Under the pieces are notes generated by a model. That model was given only the letters and a program-made list of their open reading frames with translations. It searched no databases and was not told where the DNA came from. From positions 62,001 through 126,000 of the forward strand of contig CALBZW010000011.1 in the NCBI GenBank assembly GCA_937889535.1: a stretch of DNA of 64,000 nucleotides, in the 5' to 3' direction. This document shows, piece after piece, positions 27,593 through 35,288 of the stretch. Source of the DNA: an uncultured Candidatus Saccharibacteria bacterium (GTDB lineage: Bacteria > Patescibacteriota > Saccharimonadia > Saccharimonadales > Saccharimonadaceae). Made by a program: the position numbers and the translations under genes. Within the stretch, counting starts at the first letter, position 1; each line of letters opens with the position of its first letter.

Positions 27593-29249
27593 AAACTAAG
27601 TCGGAGTTGAGATAGTAATAGTACTCAAGAAGTTCCGGTGAATAATTTTTGACTACGGCGAGGGCTGGGTGCTTGGTTTTCTCGTCAATCTCGCTATGCG
27701 ACGGGACGATCAGCATGCGCGTAATGCCGATTTGCTCGACGAAAGCTGGATTGTGGCTCACCATAATAATCGTACCGGTGTAATCTTTGAGGTTTTCGCC
27801 GATGATTTTCTGAGTTTCGGGATCAAAGTGATTCGTCGGCTCATCAAGGATAATAAGATTGGCGCGCTGGAGCAAGATCTTGCAAAGTGCGACCCGAGCT
27901 TTCTCGCCGGGCGATAGGACGGCGACTTTTTTATACGCGTCGTCATCATAAAAGAGAAAATTGCTAAGCATGCCACGGAGCTCCGTATCGGTAAAATCGT
28001 AACTCTGGACGTTCTCAAGAATCGTGCGGCGCTCATCAAGAATTTCAAGCTCCTGTGCGTAGTAGGCGATAGTAGTATTTTGATTCAGGATTACCGAACC
28101 TTCGCTAGGCGCCAACTCGCCAACGATAAGTTTCAATAAAGTCGACTTACCGACACCGTTTTCACCAACAATGAGAAACTTCTCGCCACGCGTGAGCGAA
28201 AAATTAAGATGATCGTAAAGTAAATGATCAGGTTCGTAGCCGAAAGATAAGTTTTGAACTTCGAGCGGTACTTTGCCGCCGACTTGAGCGGGGGTAATGC
28301 GCATAGCGACACGAGCATATTCCTGTTCGCGCGTACCAAGCTGCTCAAGTTTCTTCGCGAGGACTTTTTCGCGTTGATGACCCATGCCGATGAGTGCAGT
28401 ATTAGAGCGTTTAGCAGCGCGGGCGCGAGCAACGAATTCGCTAAGACGTTTAATTTCTCGTTCCTGCTCCGTAATCCGAGCATCCTCGGCAGCCTTTTCT
28501 TCGGCGTATTGCCGACGAAAGTCAGCATAGTTCCCTTTATAGACTTTCATTTTGTGGGTAGTTTTATTCACGAAAAGCGTTTTATTAGTAACGGTATTTA
28601 GAAAATCGATGTCGTGTGAAATTACCAATACCATACCACGATAATTGCGCAGGTAATTTGCGACGAAACGCTTAGTCTCGACGTCGAGGTGATTAGTCGG
28701 TTCGTCGAGCAACAAAAGTCCGGCGTTTTCAAAAAGCACGCGGGCGAAAGCGACTTTTGATTTCTGACCACCGGAAAGTTCGCGCATTTTTTGATCAACG
28801 AGATCAGAAAGATGCATTTTGTCGAGAATTTTCAGTAGCTCATAGTCAAAATTCGCCAAATCGTAGGAGTCGATCAAGTCTTGTAGCTCGGTAATACGAT
28901 CGAGGATCTTCGCGCTATCAGGATATTTGGCAAGTTTTTCGTATTCGTCGTTAAGTTGCGCTTGGAGTTCATCGACTGGGCGGCCGGCAGCAACATACTC
29001 CCAGACCGTAATATCATCATGTTCGGGCGGAATAATAATTTCCTGTGGAAGATAGCCAAGACGGAGACTAGGAAGTTCAATCTCGCCGGAATCAAGTTCT
29101 TGCTCGCCAAGAATAATCCGGAAAAGGGTCGTCTTTCCGGCACCATTAACGCCAACAATGCCCGCCTTATCTTGCGGGTCGAGACGAAAATTACAGTCAT
29201 CATAGATGACTTTCGTACCATAAGCAAGATGGAGGTGGGAGGCGTTCAT
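27591..29249 (-). CDS. ABC-F family ATPase (ribosome-associated)
   Basis: This 552-residue soluble protein has two ABC modules: Walker A GVNGAGKTT and GENGVGKST, signatures ELSGGQKSK and LSPGEKAR, and Walker B LLLLDEPTNHLD and LIILDEPTNHFD. The interdomain linker is basic and helical (residues 240-310), as in ABC-F proteins that bind the ribosomal E site. There is no membrane domain. It could be an EttA-like translation factor or a ribosome-protection protein; the short linker does not decide. Confidence 0.9.
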   Translation of the reverse strand: MNASHLHLAYGTKVIYDDCNFRLDPQDKAGIVGVNGAGKTTLFRIILGEQELDSGEIELPSLRLGYLPQEIIIPPEHDDITVWEYVAAGRPVDELQAQLNDEYEKLAKYPDSAKILDRITELQDLIDSYDLANFDYELLKILDKMHLSDLVDQKMRELSGGQKSKVAFARVLFENAGLLLLDEPTNHLDVETKRFVANYLRNYRGMVLVISHDIDFLNTVTNKTLFVNKTTHKMKVYKGNYADFRRQYAEEKAAEDARITEQEREIKRLSEFVARARAAKRSNTALIGMGHQREKVLAKKLEQLGTREQEYARVAMRITPAQVGGKVPLEVQNLSFGYEPDHLLYDHLNFSLTRGEKFLIVGENGVGKSTLLKLIVGELAPSEGSVILNQNTTIAYYAQELEILDERRTILENVQSYDFTDTELRGMLSNFLFYDDDAYKKVAVLSPGEKARVALCKILLQRANLIILDEPTNHFDPETQKIIGENLKDYTGTIIMVSHNPAFVEQIGITRMLIVPSHSEIDEKTKHPALAVVKNYSPELLEYYYYLNSDLV

Positions 29250-29271
29250 AAAATATCACTATTCAATAAAA

Positions 29272-29289
29272 ATGGTACGCCCGACAGGA
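29272..29289. repeat. Duplicated tRNA-Arg(CCG) 3' end (direct repeat, left copy)
   Basis: The 18-bp sequence ATGGTACGCCCGACAGGA is identical to 29465-29482, which includes the CCA end, acceptor strand and T-stem of tRNA-Arg(CCG). The copies are 193 bp apart. Such tRNA 3' duplications normally mark integration sites. The DNA between them holds only inverted repeats (GGAATCC-TAC-GGATTCC, GAAAACT...AGTTTTC, and the hairpin at 29427-29466) and no gene. Confidence 0.7.
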
Positions 29290-29426
29290 AGCGGAATCCT
29301 ACGGATTCCTTTGCCATGGGGCGTCGCTTCGGAAAACTTAGTAAACTAGTTTTCGCTCAGCTCCTACCATGGACGAACCTAGCGCTACGCGCTTCGATTC
29401 TTTTCCTATCGATTGATATTAATAAT

Positions 29427-29466
29427 ATAACTTAAAAAATAAACTAAGGTTTATTTTTTAAGTTAT
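29427..29466. terminator. Perfect 18-bp hairpin abutting tRNA-Arg(CCG)
   Basis: The arms 29427-29444 and 29449-29466 are fully complementary, with a 4-nt TAAG loop and A/T-rich arms. It lies directly downstream of the tRNA CCA end on the minus strand and probably terminates it. Confidence 0.7.
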
Positions 29467-29542
29467 GGTACGCCCGACAGGATTCGAACCTACGACCTTT
29501 GGTTCCGGAAACCAACGCTCTATCCAGCTGAGCTACGGGCGC
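29466..29542 (-). tRNA. tRNA-Arg(CCG)
   Basis: The minus strand gives acceptor GCGCCCG, anticodon loop TTCCGGA (anticodon CCG), T loop TTCGAAT and an encoded CCA end. Its 3' end is duplicated at 29272. Confidence 0.93.
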
Positions 29543-29582
29543 ATATAACGTATATTATTATACCACACTCCCCTGAGACTTG

Positions 29583-29903
29583 CTATGCGGCTTTCTTTTT
29601 CTTCTTTGGCAAAGGCGTAACGGCTTCGACTTGGCGGATAATTTCGCGCGCGAAGTCAGCGTTGTCGATATCGAGGATGTAATGCGGTTTCGCGCCTTGA
29701 TACGGAGCTCCGACTTTGGCGTCTTGCATCTGCTCCGCAATACAATCCAGCTGTTTGATAAATACGGTGTTATCGCAAATCGTAATCACCGGCTTATCGT
29801 TGATATAGACCATGTATTCGCCGAACATTTTGCGATAGCGAATGTCGCCAACGCCTTGTAATTGTTCACAAACATATTCAATAAAACTTAAATCAGTTGC
29901 CAT
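29583..29903 (-). CDS. TfoX N-terminal domain protein
   Basis: The 106-residue protein matches the TfoX-N fold: RKMFGEYMVYINDKPVITICDNTVFIK and GAPYQGAKPHYILDID are typical. In Proteobacteria TfoX regulates competence; stand-alone N-domain proteins elsewhere have no settled role. The C-terminus is a run of lysines. TATAAT lies 7 nt before the ATG, so the message is leaderless. It is separated from the thioredoxin-like gene upstream on the same strand by 8 bp. Confidence 0.8.
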   Translation of the reverse strand: MATDLSFIEYVCEQLQGVGDIRYRKMFGEYMVYINDKPVITICDNTVFIKQLDCIAEQMQDAKVGAPYQGAKPHYILDIDNADFAREIIRQVEAVTPLPKKKKKAA

Positions 29904-29911
29904 ACTATATA

Positions 29912-30382
29912 TTATATACTAAGTTCAGCATATCCAGAGAACCAATCTTCAAAGCCATCAACCGAAGTATAAGCCGCGGCATCTTCGTCACTATCGGCTT
30001 CGAGAAAATCAACAACTCGTCCGTTATGAAAAATTGCGAAGCTGGGATAGAATTTCAGATCCGGGATAATATTACTATCTTTGATAGTCGAAAAACTAAT
30101 TTCATAAAACTTAAGTGGATATGCCTCAAGAAAAACGTCGAGATTCTTTTCGAGATCAGCGGAAGCCTGACAGGCGGGTTGCGAGATAAAAAGTCCAAAG
30201 GATTTTTGTCCGTCGATAAGCGATTGTAATTCATCAATATTGATATCCTTAACCTCGGCAGCACCGTAGTATTCGGAGCTAAGGGCAAATTTATAGCTAC
30301 GGGTTAACATAATAATTGCGAAAGCCACTAGAATAACAGCAAAACTAACTGCGATAATAATGAAGTTGCGGCGGGTTTTCAT
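29912..30382 (-). CDS. Membrane-anchored thioredoxin-like protein with a single active-site cysteine
   Basis: One N-terminal membrane helix (FIIIAVSFAVILVAFAIIML) anchors an extracytoplasmic domain of about 120 residues. It has a thioredoxin-like order: LFISQPACQAS at the usual CxxC position, then FYPSFAIFHNGRVVDF with a cis-Pro-like element. Only one cysteine (QPACQ) is present, so it cannot form the normal CxxC disulphide. The ATG overlaps the stop of the rhodanese-like gene (ATGA). The pair may act together on thiols or sulphur at the cell surface. The fold is inferred from motifs. Confidence 0.55.
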   Translation of the reverse strand: MKTRRNFIIIAVSFAVILVAFAIIMLTRSYKFALSSEYYGAAEVKDINIDELQSLIDGQKSFGLFISQPACQASADLEKNLDVFLEAYPLKFYEISFSTIKDSNIIPDLKFYPSFAIFHNGRVVDFLEADSDEDAAAYTSVDGFEDWFSGYAELSI

Positions 30383-31101
30383 TCGGCCTCGATTTCGGTA
30401 AGAGTTGAAAAGTCAATATCGTGATATGGGACTTTCCAAAAATCGTAGACCGTCTCATCGTTACGTTCAGCTTTCACTGCGACATTATGCTCGCCATCGT
30501 AGTACCAGTGGCCGCCAACATTATAAATCTTGTCCGCATCCCAACCAAGCGAAACGAGGAGGTTCTTCATCGCACCAGCGTAGCCGCCACCGCCGCACAT
30601 CAGGAAAATATATTTATCTTTCGGGAAAAGGTCTTCGAGAATTTGGAGTGATTCAGCATAGTTCGGAGTATAATTCCCTGCGCCGTCATCCGTAAAAAGT
30701 GCGGCGCCAGTATAACTTTCACCGACTTCATCGGGAAGACCAGTAGGATTAATAATGTATGGATAGGGTACGATTTCAAAGCCATCAATAAACCCGGAAA
30801 GGTAAGAATCGCCGCCGATCGCTTCATAGTTCCCTGGGTCCTTAAGCATGCGTAGGTCGCGATAAACTGCGTCGTCACGTCCGAGATAGCGGTCAATCGT
30901 CGATTCGTTGATATTTTTATCAATACCAAATTGGCTACCGCGGATACCCTCAGCAAGTTCAGGGGCAGGAAGCCCACCGTCAGAAACGGTTTCAGTTTTG
31001 CGCTGCGTAGTTAATAATGATAAGACGATTGTGACGCAAATCATTACGATAATAATAGCAGCGATGATAATTTTGCTAATTTTAGAGCGTGGTTTGTCCA
31101 T
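30379..31101 (-). CDS. Membrane-anchored rhodanese-like protein
   Basis: The protein has 240 residues: an N-terminal helix (IIIAAIIIVMICVTIVLSLL), then an exported domain whose C-terminal half resembles rhodanese. It has a YIFLMCGGGGYAGAMKNLLVSLGW active-site loop with Cys and a following YNVGGHWYY strand. It might transfer sulphur or reduce substrates outside the membrane. The ATG at 31101 is 6 nt after TATAAT; an in-frame ATG six codons earlier lies inside that promoter and is rejected. It overlaps the thioredoxin-like gene by 4 nt. Confidence 0.6.
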   Translation of the reverse strand: MDKPRSKISKIIIAAIIIVMICVTIVLSLLTTQRKTETVSDGGLPAPELAEGIRGSQFGIDKNINESTIDRYLGRDDAVYRDLRMLKDPGNYEAIGGDSYLSGFIDGFEIVPYPYIINPTGLPDEVGESYTGAALFTDDGAGNYTPNYAESLQILEDLFPKDKYIFLMCGGGGYAGAMKNLLVSLGWDADKIYNVGGHWYYDGEHNVAVKAERNDETVYDFWKVPYHDIDFSTLTEIEAE

Positions 31102-31154
31102 GGTTATATTATAGAGCATAAGCGGACGGAGAGATAGTATAATATAAGTATATT

Positions 31155-31829
31155 ATGACAAATATGATAGTTTTTATGGGAATAGTGACGTTTTTCATGT
31201 TTGCGGCGGCCGGAGCTTTATGGTTATTCGGTAATCACGGCATCGACAGGTTACGCCATCCTGAAGAATGGAGCAGCGCTGGCAGTTCTGGTGAAAGAAT
31301 GTTATGCAATACACTATTGCGAAAGTTCCAGATTCCCGAAAAATACATTTTAAGAAACGTTTATATTCCAACCAAGGATGGCGGCACGTCAGAAATTGAT
31401 GTTTTAGTGGTGTCGGAAAAAGGTATCCTGGTGTTTGAATGTAAAAACTACGCAGGCAATATCTATGGTGACGCGCAAAAACCAAAATGGATACAATATT
31501 TGGGAGGAAAACGAAGCTATTTTTATAATCCTTTTATGCAAAACCGCGGGCACGTAAAGCATCTACGTACTTTCTTATCTAACTACAATATACCAATAAT
31601 ACCTTTCGTGGCAACTATCTCGCGCGGCAATTGGAAGATTAAAAATTTTGGCCAAGAAGATTATCTATTAGGGTATAATTGTCATCTGAAGGATATTCTC
31701 GATAAGTATAAGAGGTTAGATGTAATGATACGGAATGCTGATGATATTTTAAAGGCTCTAGCGCCGTTATCACGCCCAGATAAAGAAATCCGCCAAGCGC
31801 ACATTGCACGAGTACAGCATAAACAATAA
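31155..31829 (+). CDS. Membrane-anchored NERD-domain protein
   Basis: The 224-residue protein has an N-terminal membrane helix followed by a NERD (nuclease-related) domain: GERMLCNTLLRKF, the conserved EIDVLVVSEKGILVFECKNYAG core (D..E.K of the restriction-like fold), and a helical tail. The catalytic-type residues are present, so nuclease activity is possible, but most NERD proteins are uncharacterised. It is divergent from the rhodanese-like gene and has a TATAAT-like box just before the ATG. Confidence 0.75.
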   Translation: MTNMIVFMGIVTFFMFAAAGALWLFGNHGIDRLRHPEEWSSAGSSGERMLCNTLLRKFQIPEKYILRNVYIPTKDGGTSEIDVLVVSEKGILVFECKNYAGNIYGDAQKPKWIQYLGGKRSYFYNPFMQNRGHVKHLRTFLSNYNIPIIPFVATISRGNWKIKNFGQEDYLLGYNCHLKDILDKYKRLDVMIRNADDILKALAPLSRPDKEIRQAHIARVQHKQ

Positions 31830-31832
31830 TTA

Positions 31833-32441
31833 TCACTCCCTGAAGACTTTTTCATAAATAAAGCCGATCTCAGAATCGGTCTTCCCGCTGGCGTCGGGTT
31901 CACCGTTCGGAATGACCTTTTCGTAAATTTTTTTGCAGCCCATGTGTTCGTAGAATTTATAATTACATGACTCATCGGTAAGAATTTGGAGATTTCTCAT
32001 GTGGTCGTCGCGAGCCAATTCGAAAGTTTGGCTTAGAAGTTTTTGACCAATTTTTTGACCGCGAAACTTTTTATTGACGATCAAAACAGCAATTTCGCCA
32101 TCAAAATAATCTTCTAGTTCTGGCGGTGCATAGTCATAATCACGATCATATTTACGAATAGCCATTTTATTTTTTACGAGAAAACTATTAGCTAATAGTT
32201 TTCTTACGGCGCCGTAAGATTTCTTTCTAAAAAGATGGCGCTTTGACTTCCATTTAGAATAGCCGCAAATCCCGACGACTTCTCTGCCCTGGATTTCAAA
32301 AACAAAATTTTCGATCTCACTTAAAATTTCTAGCCAGTATAGCCAAGCACAAGTCTTACCACGAGCTCCAGAGGCGCTTTTACCTAAATCCCATTCATGA
32401 TATAGCATGTCAACAATCTGGCGGTGATATTTGAATTTCAT
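31833..32441 (-). CDS. GNAT-family N-acetyltransferase
   Basis: The 202-residue protein has the GNAT core near residues 125-165: EIAVLIVNKKFRGQKIGQKLL contains the RxxGQ/KIG acetyl-CoA loop, and NYKFYEHMGCKKIYEK is the usual motif B tail. The N-terminal half (residues 1-110) is not conserved. The substrate is unknown. TATAAT lies 7 nt before the ATG (leaderless). It converges on the NERD gene with a 3-bp gap. Confidence 0.8.
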   Translation of the reverse strand: MKFKYHRQIVDMLYHEWDLGKSASGARGKTCAWLYWLEILSEIENFVFEIQGREVVGICGYSKWKSKRHLFRKKSYGAVRKLLANSFLVKNKMAIRKYDRDYDYAPPELEDYFDGEIAVLIVNKKFRGQKIGQKLLSQTFELARDDHMRNLQILTDESCNYKFYEHMGCKKIYEKVIPNGEPDASGKTDSEIGFIYEKVFRE

Positions 32442-32468
32442 ACCTTATATTATACTATATGTTTATGC

Positions 32469-32660
32469 TAGAATTAAGAGGTGGATGGTTCCATGGGATC
32501 TGGCAGAAATCAATGAGGTCAAGCTCCGGTTACTGACGGCTCTCTAAGAAAGATCGTGGAGTTTCTCTTTCATAAGCTCCAAGGAGAACGAGAAAGACTT
32601 GAAATTTAGTGTGATTACGATTGCGCCGAAGATGAGTGAACTCCTCTACCTATTAGTTAG
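32469..32660 (+). ncRNA. Cassette 1: promoter and structured RNA domain upstream of a DGR-like repeat
   Basis: A TAGAAT -10 (32469-32474) starts a transcript near 32480. It shares blocks with cassette 2: a GTGGA-loop-TCCATGG hairpin at the 5' end, AATGAGGTCAAGCTCC (32512-32527), GGCTCTC, AAAGATCGTG, and AGTGAACT near the end. GGAGTT (32558-32563) pairs with AACTCC (32639-32644). The equivalent stem in cassette 2 is GAAGTTC/GAACTTC, a compensatory change that supports RNA structure. A TAG at 32658 closes every reading frame leading into the repeat in phase. No protein is encoded. The RNA family is not recognised. Confidence 0.6.
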
Positions 32661-32663
32661 TTT

Positions 32664-32910
32664 TTGGCTTTTGTCCGTAGCGGGAACGTAAATATCAATG
32701 ACGGTAGGCTCTATGTCGGTGGCTGGAGTACTGGTGATGGTCAGGTTGCACCAGCTCACGGCTACGGTTGGTCGCGTACAGCTAAGTCGTCCACTAACGC
32801 CTACAACTTGAACTTTAATACTACGGGCGTCAATCCGTCAAACAACAACAACCGCTGGAACGGTTTCCCCCTCCGCTGAGGGTTTGGCCGGTTGCGGTGC
32901 CGATCTTTAA
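32664..32910 (+). other. Cassette 1: DGR template-like repeat encoding a C-type-lectin motif
   Basis: One frame reads AFVRSGNVNINDG...GYGWSRTAKSSTNAYNLNF...NNNNRWNGFPLR then TGA. This is the motif of variable regions in DGR target proteins with a FISUMP-like lectin fold. Codons are unusually often AAC or AAT (four AAC in a row near the end), the signature of a DGR template, where adenines are the mutated bases. Only a TTG follows an in-frame TAG, and there is no ribosome-binding site, so translation is unlikely. It ends with TGCGGTGCCGATCTTTAA (32893-32910), shared exactly with cassette 2. Alternatives are a decapitated variable repeat or gene relic. Confidence 0.55.
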
Positions 32911-32946
32911 TAGAAAATACTCCACGTCATAGTGGAGTATTTTCTA
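32911..32946. terminator. Perfect 15-bp bidirectional terminator between cassette 1 and tRNA-Lys
   Basis: TAGAAAATACTCCAC (32911-32925) pairs with GTGGAGTATTTTCTA (32932-32946). It directly abuts the tRNA CCA end and can end transcripts from both sides. Confidence 0.85.
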
Positions 32947-33023
32947 TGGTGAGTCGGGTGGGGCTCGAACCCACGACACCCTGCTTAAGAGGCAGGTGCT
33001 CTAACCAGCTGAGCTACCGACCC
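32947..33023 (-). tRNA. tRNA-Lys(CTT)
   Basis: The minus strand folds with acceptor GGGTCGG, anticodon loop CTCTTAA (anticodon CTT), T loop TTCGAGC and an encoded CCA end. Confidence 0.94.
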
Positions 33024-33099
33024 ACAACTGGTAGTATTATATCACGTTAAAGGCGAAAATGAAAGCCCTAAAATAGGTGTTTTGTGCTAGAATAGTAGG

Positions 33100-34167
33100 A
33101 TGAAGATACGCGAGAATGTACCGATTTCTGAGCTAACGACGATGCGGCTAGGGGGTGCGGCACGATATGTGCTGGAGGTGGAGCAGCCAGAAGACGTAGA
33201 GGCCGCGTATGAATTTGCTGCAGAACGAGAGTTACCGACTTGGGTAATGGGGGGCGGAGCGAATACAATTGGGCACGATGATGGATTTCCTGGAGTAGTG
33301 ATTTTGAACCGGTTGAAAGGGATTTTCGTGCGGAAAGACGGGGAGTTGGTCGCAGTAGAGGAGCTAAGTGAAGCGGATTTTAGTGATGAGATCATTTTAG
33401 TGGGGATGGGGGGAGAAGTCTGGGATGACTTCGTGAAATTCGCAGCCGAGCAAGGATATACTGGGATTGAGGCGATGAGCATGATACCGGGAACAGTGGG
33501 GGCGGCGCCAGTACAAAATATTGGCGCATACGGGCAGGATTTGGCTCAGGTCGTCGAATCGGTCGAGGCGTACGATACGAAAACTAACGAAGTCATAACG
33601 CTGGCGCCGCCCCAAATGAACATGGGCTACCGAACAACACGTTTTAACACCGGAGAAGACGCGGGGCGATTCTTTATTATTTCCGTAGCAGTGAAATTAC
33701 GACGCGGAGAGCTGACACCGCCGTTTTATAATTCCTTGCAAAGATATATTGATGAACACGGAGTGACGGATTTTTCGCCGATGAGTATTCGGAAAATGGT
33801 ATGTGAGATTCGGGACGAAAAATTGCCCGACCCGGAGAAGGTAGCAAGCGCGGGAAGTTTCTTTAAGAACGTTGGAGTAGCACCGGAGGATGTAGCGAAT
33901 GTGCAGGAGCGTGGAATTCCGCTCTGGGTGAACGCGGACGGAAGCGGAAAATTGAACTCGGGATGGCTGATTGAGCAATGTGGATTAAAGGGTAAAGAAC
34001 TACATGGATTTCGCGTGAGCGACAAGGCTGCACTAGTGTTGATTAATGAAAGGGCAAAAACGTATGCAGATTTGGCGAAAGCGAGACAAGAAATCGTTGA
34101 TACGGTGCGAGAAAAGTTTGGGTTCACACTGGAGCAAGAGCCAGTTGAGCTAGTGGCGAGGACGTGA
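33100..34167 (+). CDS. murB: UDP-N-acetylenolpyruvoylglucosamine reductase (MurB)
   Basis: The 355-residue FAD enzyme reduces the enolpyruvyl group to make UDP-MurNAc in the cytoplasm, the step after MurA. NTTMRLGG-like TTMRLGGAA, GGGANTI and IPGTVGAAPVQNIGAYG are the FAD-binding segments; SAGSFFKN contains the catalytic serine, and the C-terminal WLIEQCGLKG is conserved. TAGAAT lies 7 nt before the ATG, so it is leaderless. The window also encodes MurA, but the two genes are 10 kb apart. Confidence 0.95.
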   Translation: MKIRENVPISELTTMRLGGAARYVLEVEQPEDVEAAYEFAAERELPTWVMGGGANTIGHDDGFPGVVILNRLKGIFVRKDGELVAVEELSEADFSDEIILVGMGGEVWDDFVKFAAEQGYTGIEAMSMIPGTVGAAPVQNIGAYGQDLAQVVESVEAYDTKTNEVITLAPPQMNMGYRTTRFNTGEDAGRFFIISVAVKLRRGELTPPFYNSLQRYIDEHGVTDFSPMSIRKMVCEIRDEKLPDPEKVASAGSFFKNVGVAPEDVANVQERGIPLWVNADGSGKLNSGWLIEQCGLKGKELHGFRVSDKAALVLINERAKTYADLAKARQEIVDTVREKFGFTLEQEPVELVART

Positions 34168-34222
34168 TTTAGTATATCATTGGATGAATAATACGTAGAT
34201 AAATTATATCAGGAGATGAATA

Positions 34223-35098
34223 ATGAAAGAGTTGAATGGCCATGAGTTGGCCGAATATATGAAGGAGAATCAGGCGCATCTGGTGCGCAGTTTACGAGCA
34301 CAAGGAGCGCAGCCGAAGCTAGTAATTATCCGCGATAGCGATAACCCGGTGATTACGAAATATGTGCAGCTGAAGCAGAGGTATGGTGCTGATATAGGTG
34401 TAGAAGTTGAAGATTGGCTGCGTGAAGATGCAAAAACAGCAGTGCATGAAGCGAACAGTGACCCGAGTGTACACGGCATGATTGTGCAGTTGCCGCTACG
34501 CGATAAGGCGACGACTGACGAAATAGTACAAGAAATTATGCCGGAAAAGGATGTAGATGGATTATCTCATGAAGCGAATAATGATACTATTGGGCATGCG
34601 CCCGGTGAGATAAATAGTGAAGGGGATACTAGTAAGGCGGAGACGATACCGAGGTTTGAGTCGGCGACAGCGACGGCAATTAATTGGCTACTAGCTGGGT
34701 ATGATATTGATTTGACTGGAAAAAAAATTGCGATCGTCGGGCGCGGTAGATTAGTGGGTGCGCCGCTAGAGCGGATGTGGCGAAATTCGGGATATAACGT
34801 GACGGTGTTTCGGAGCAAGGATAGCCTGGAGACATTGCCGGAGTTTGACGTAATTGTGAGCGCGACAGGCGTAGCGCATTTGATTAAGGATGAGATGGTG
34901 GGGAGTGGCGCGGTGGTGGTTGATGCCGGAACGGCAAGCGAGGGCGGTGTGCTGGTGGGCGACGTAGATGATGCGGTACGCGAGCGAAATGATCTCAAGG
35001 CGATGACGCCGAAAGTGGGTGGTGTGGGGCCACTGACAGTAACGGCGCTGTTTGAACATGTGCTGATTGCGGCACAACAACAAAAAGTGACTCACTAA
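34223..35098 (+). CDS. folD: Bifunctional methylenetetrahydrofolate dehydrogenase/cyclohydrolase (FolD)
   Basis: The 291-residue enzyme interconverts methylene-, methenyl- and formyl-tetrahydrofolate. YVQLKQRYGADIG holds the catalytic Lys, HGMIVQLPL and PEKDVDGLS are conserved substrate motifs, IVGRGRLVGAPL is the dinucleotide site and TPKVGGVGPLTV the C-terminal signature. About 20 extra residues (around 130-150) separate the two halves compared with E. coli FolD. AGGAG lies about 8 nt before the ATG. The last codons form one arm of a long inverted repeat. Confidence 0.93.
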   Translation: MKELNGHELAEYMKENQAHLVRSLRAQGAQPKLVIIRDSDNPVITKYVQLKQRYGADIGVEVEDWLREDAKTAVHEANSDPSVHGMIVQLPLRDKATTDEIVQEIMPEKDVDGLSHEANNDTIGHAPGEINSEGDTSKAETIPRFESATATAINWLLAGYDIDLTGKKIAIVGRGRLVGAPLERMWRNSGYNVTVFRSKDSLETLPEFDVIVSATGVAHLIKDEMVGSGAVVVDAGTASEGGVLVGDVDDAVRERNDLKAMTPKVGGVGPLTVTALFEHVLIAAQQQKVTH

Positions 35099-35202
35099 GC
35101 TCATTTGAGACGCGCTTGGCGTAACCCGTCGTTACGGGTACGCCTTCGCTTCGCCCGCTCCCCGTTGGTCGCGGAGAGTCTCGCATGAGCTTAGCTAGTC
35201 AC
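35087..35202. repeat. 116-nt intergenic foldback element after folD
   Basis: GTGACT..CTAAGCTCAT (35087-35104) pairs with ATGAGCTTAG..AGTCAC (35185-35202). Inside, GAGAC (35107-35111) pairs with GTCTC (35178-35182), and a GC-rich hairpin GGCGT.ACCCGT / ACGGGT.ACGCC occupies 35118-35144. The outer arm overlaps the folD stop region. A similar-sized foldback lies at 55816-55933. The remaining bases to 35288 hold no gene. Confidence 0.65.
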
Positions 35203-35288
35203 TCTCATGCTATTTGCCACAGCAACCAGCATATGCAGAATTAATTATTATATGCTTGCCGCAATCAGCACATGTTCAAACTTAACTA

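Noticed and set aside
32664..32879. The cassette repeats (also 61030-61272) as ordinary short protein genes
   Set aside because: Both open only at a TTG behind an in-frame TAG, without a ribosome-binding site or promoter at the right place.
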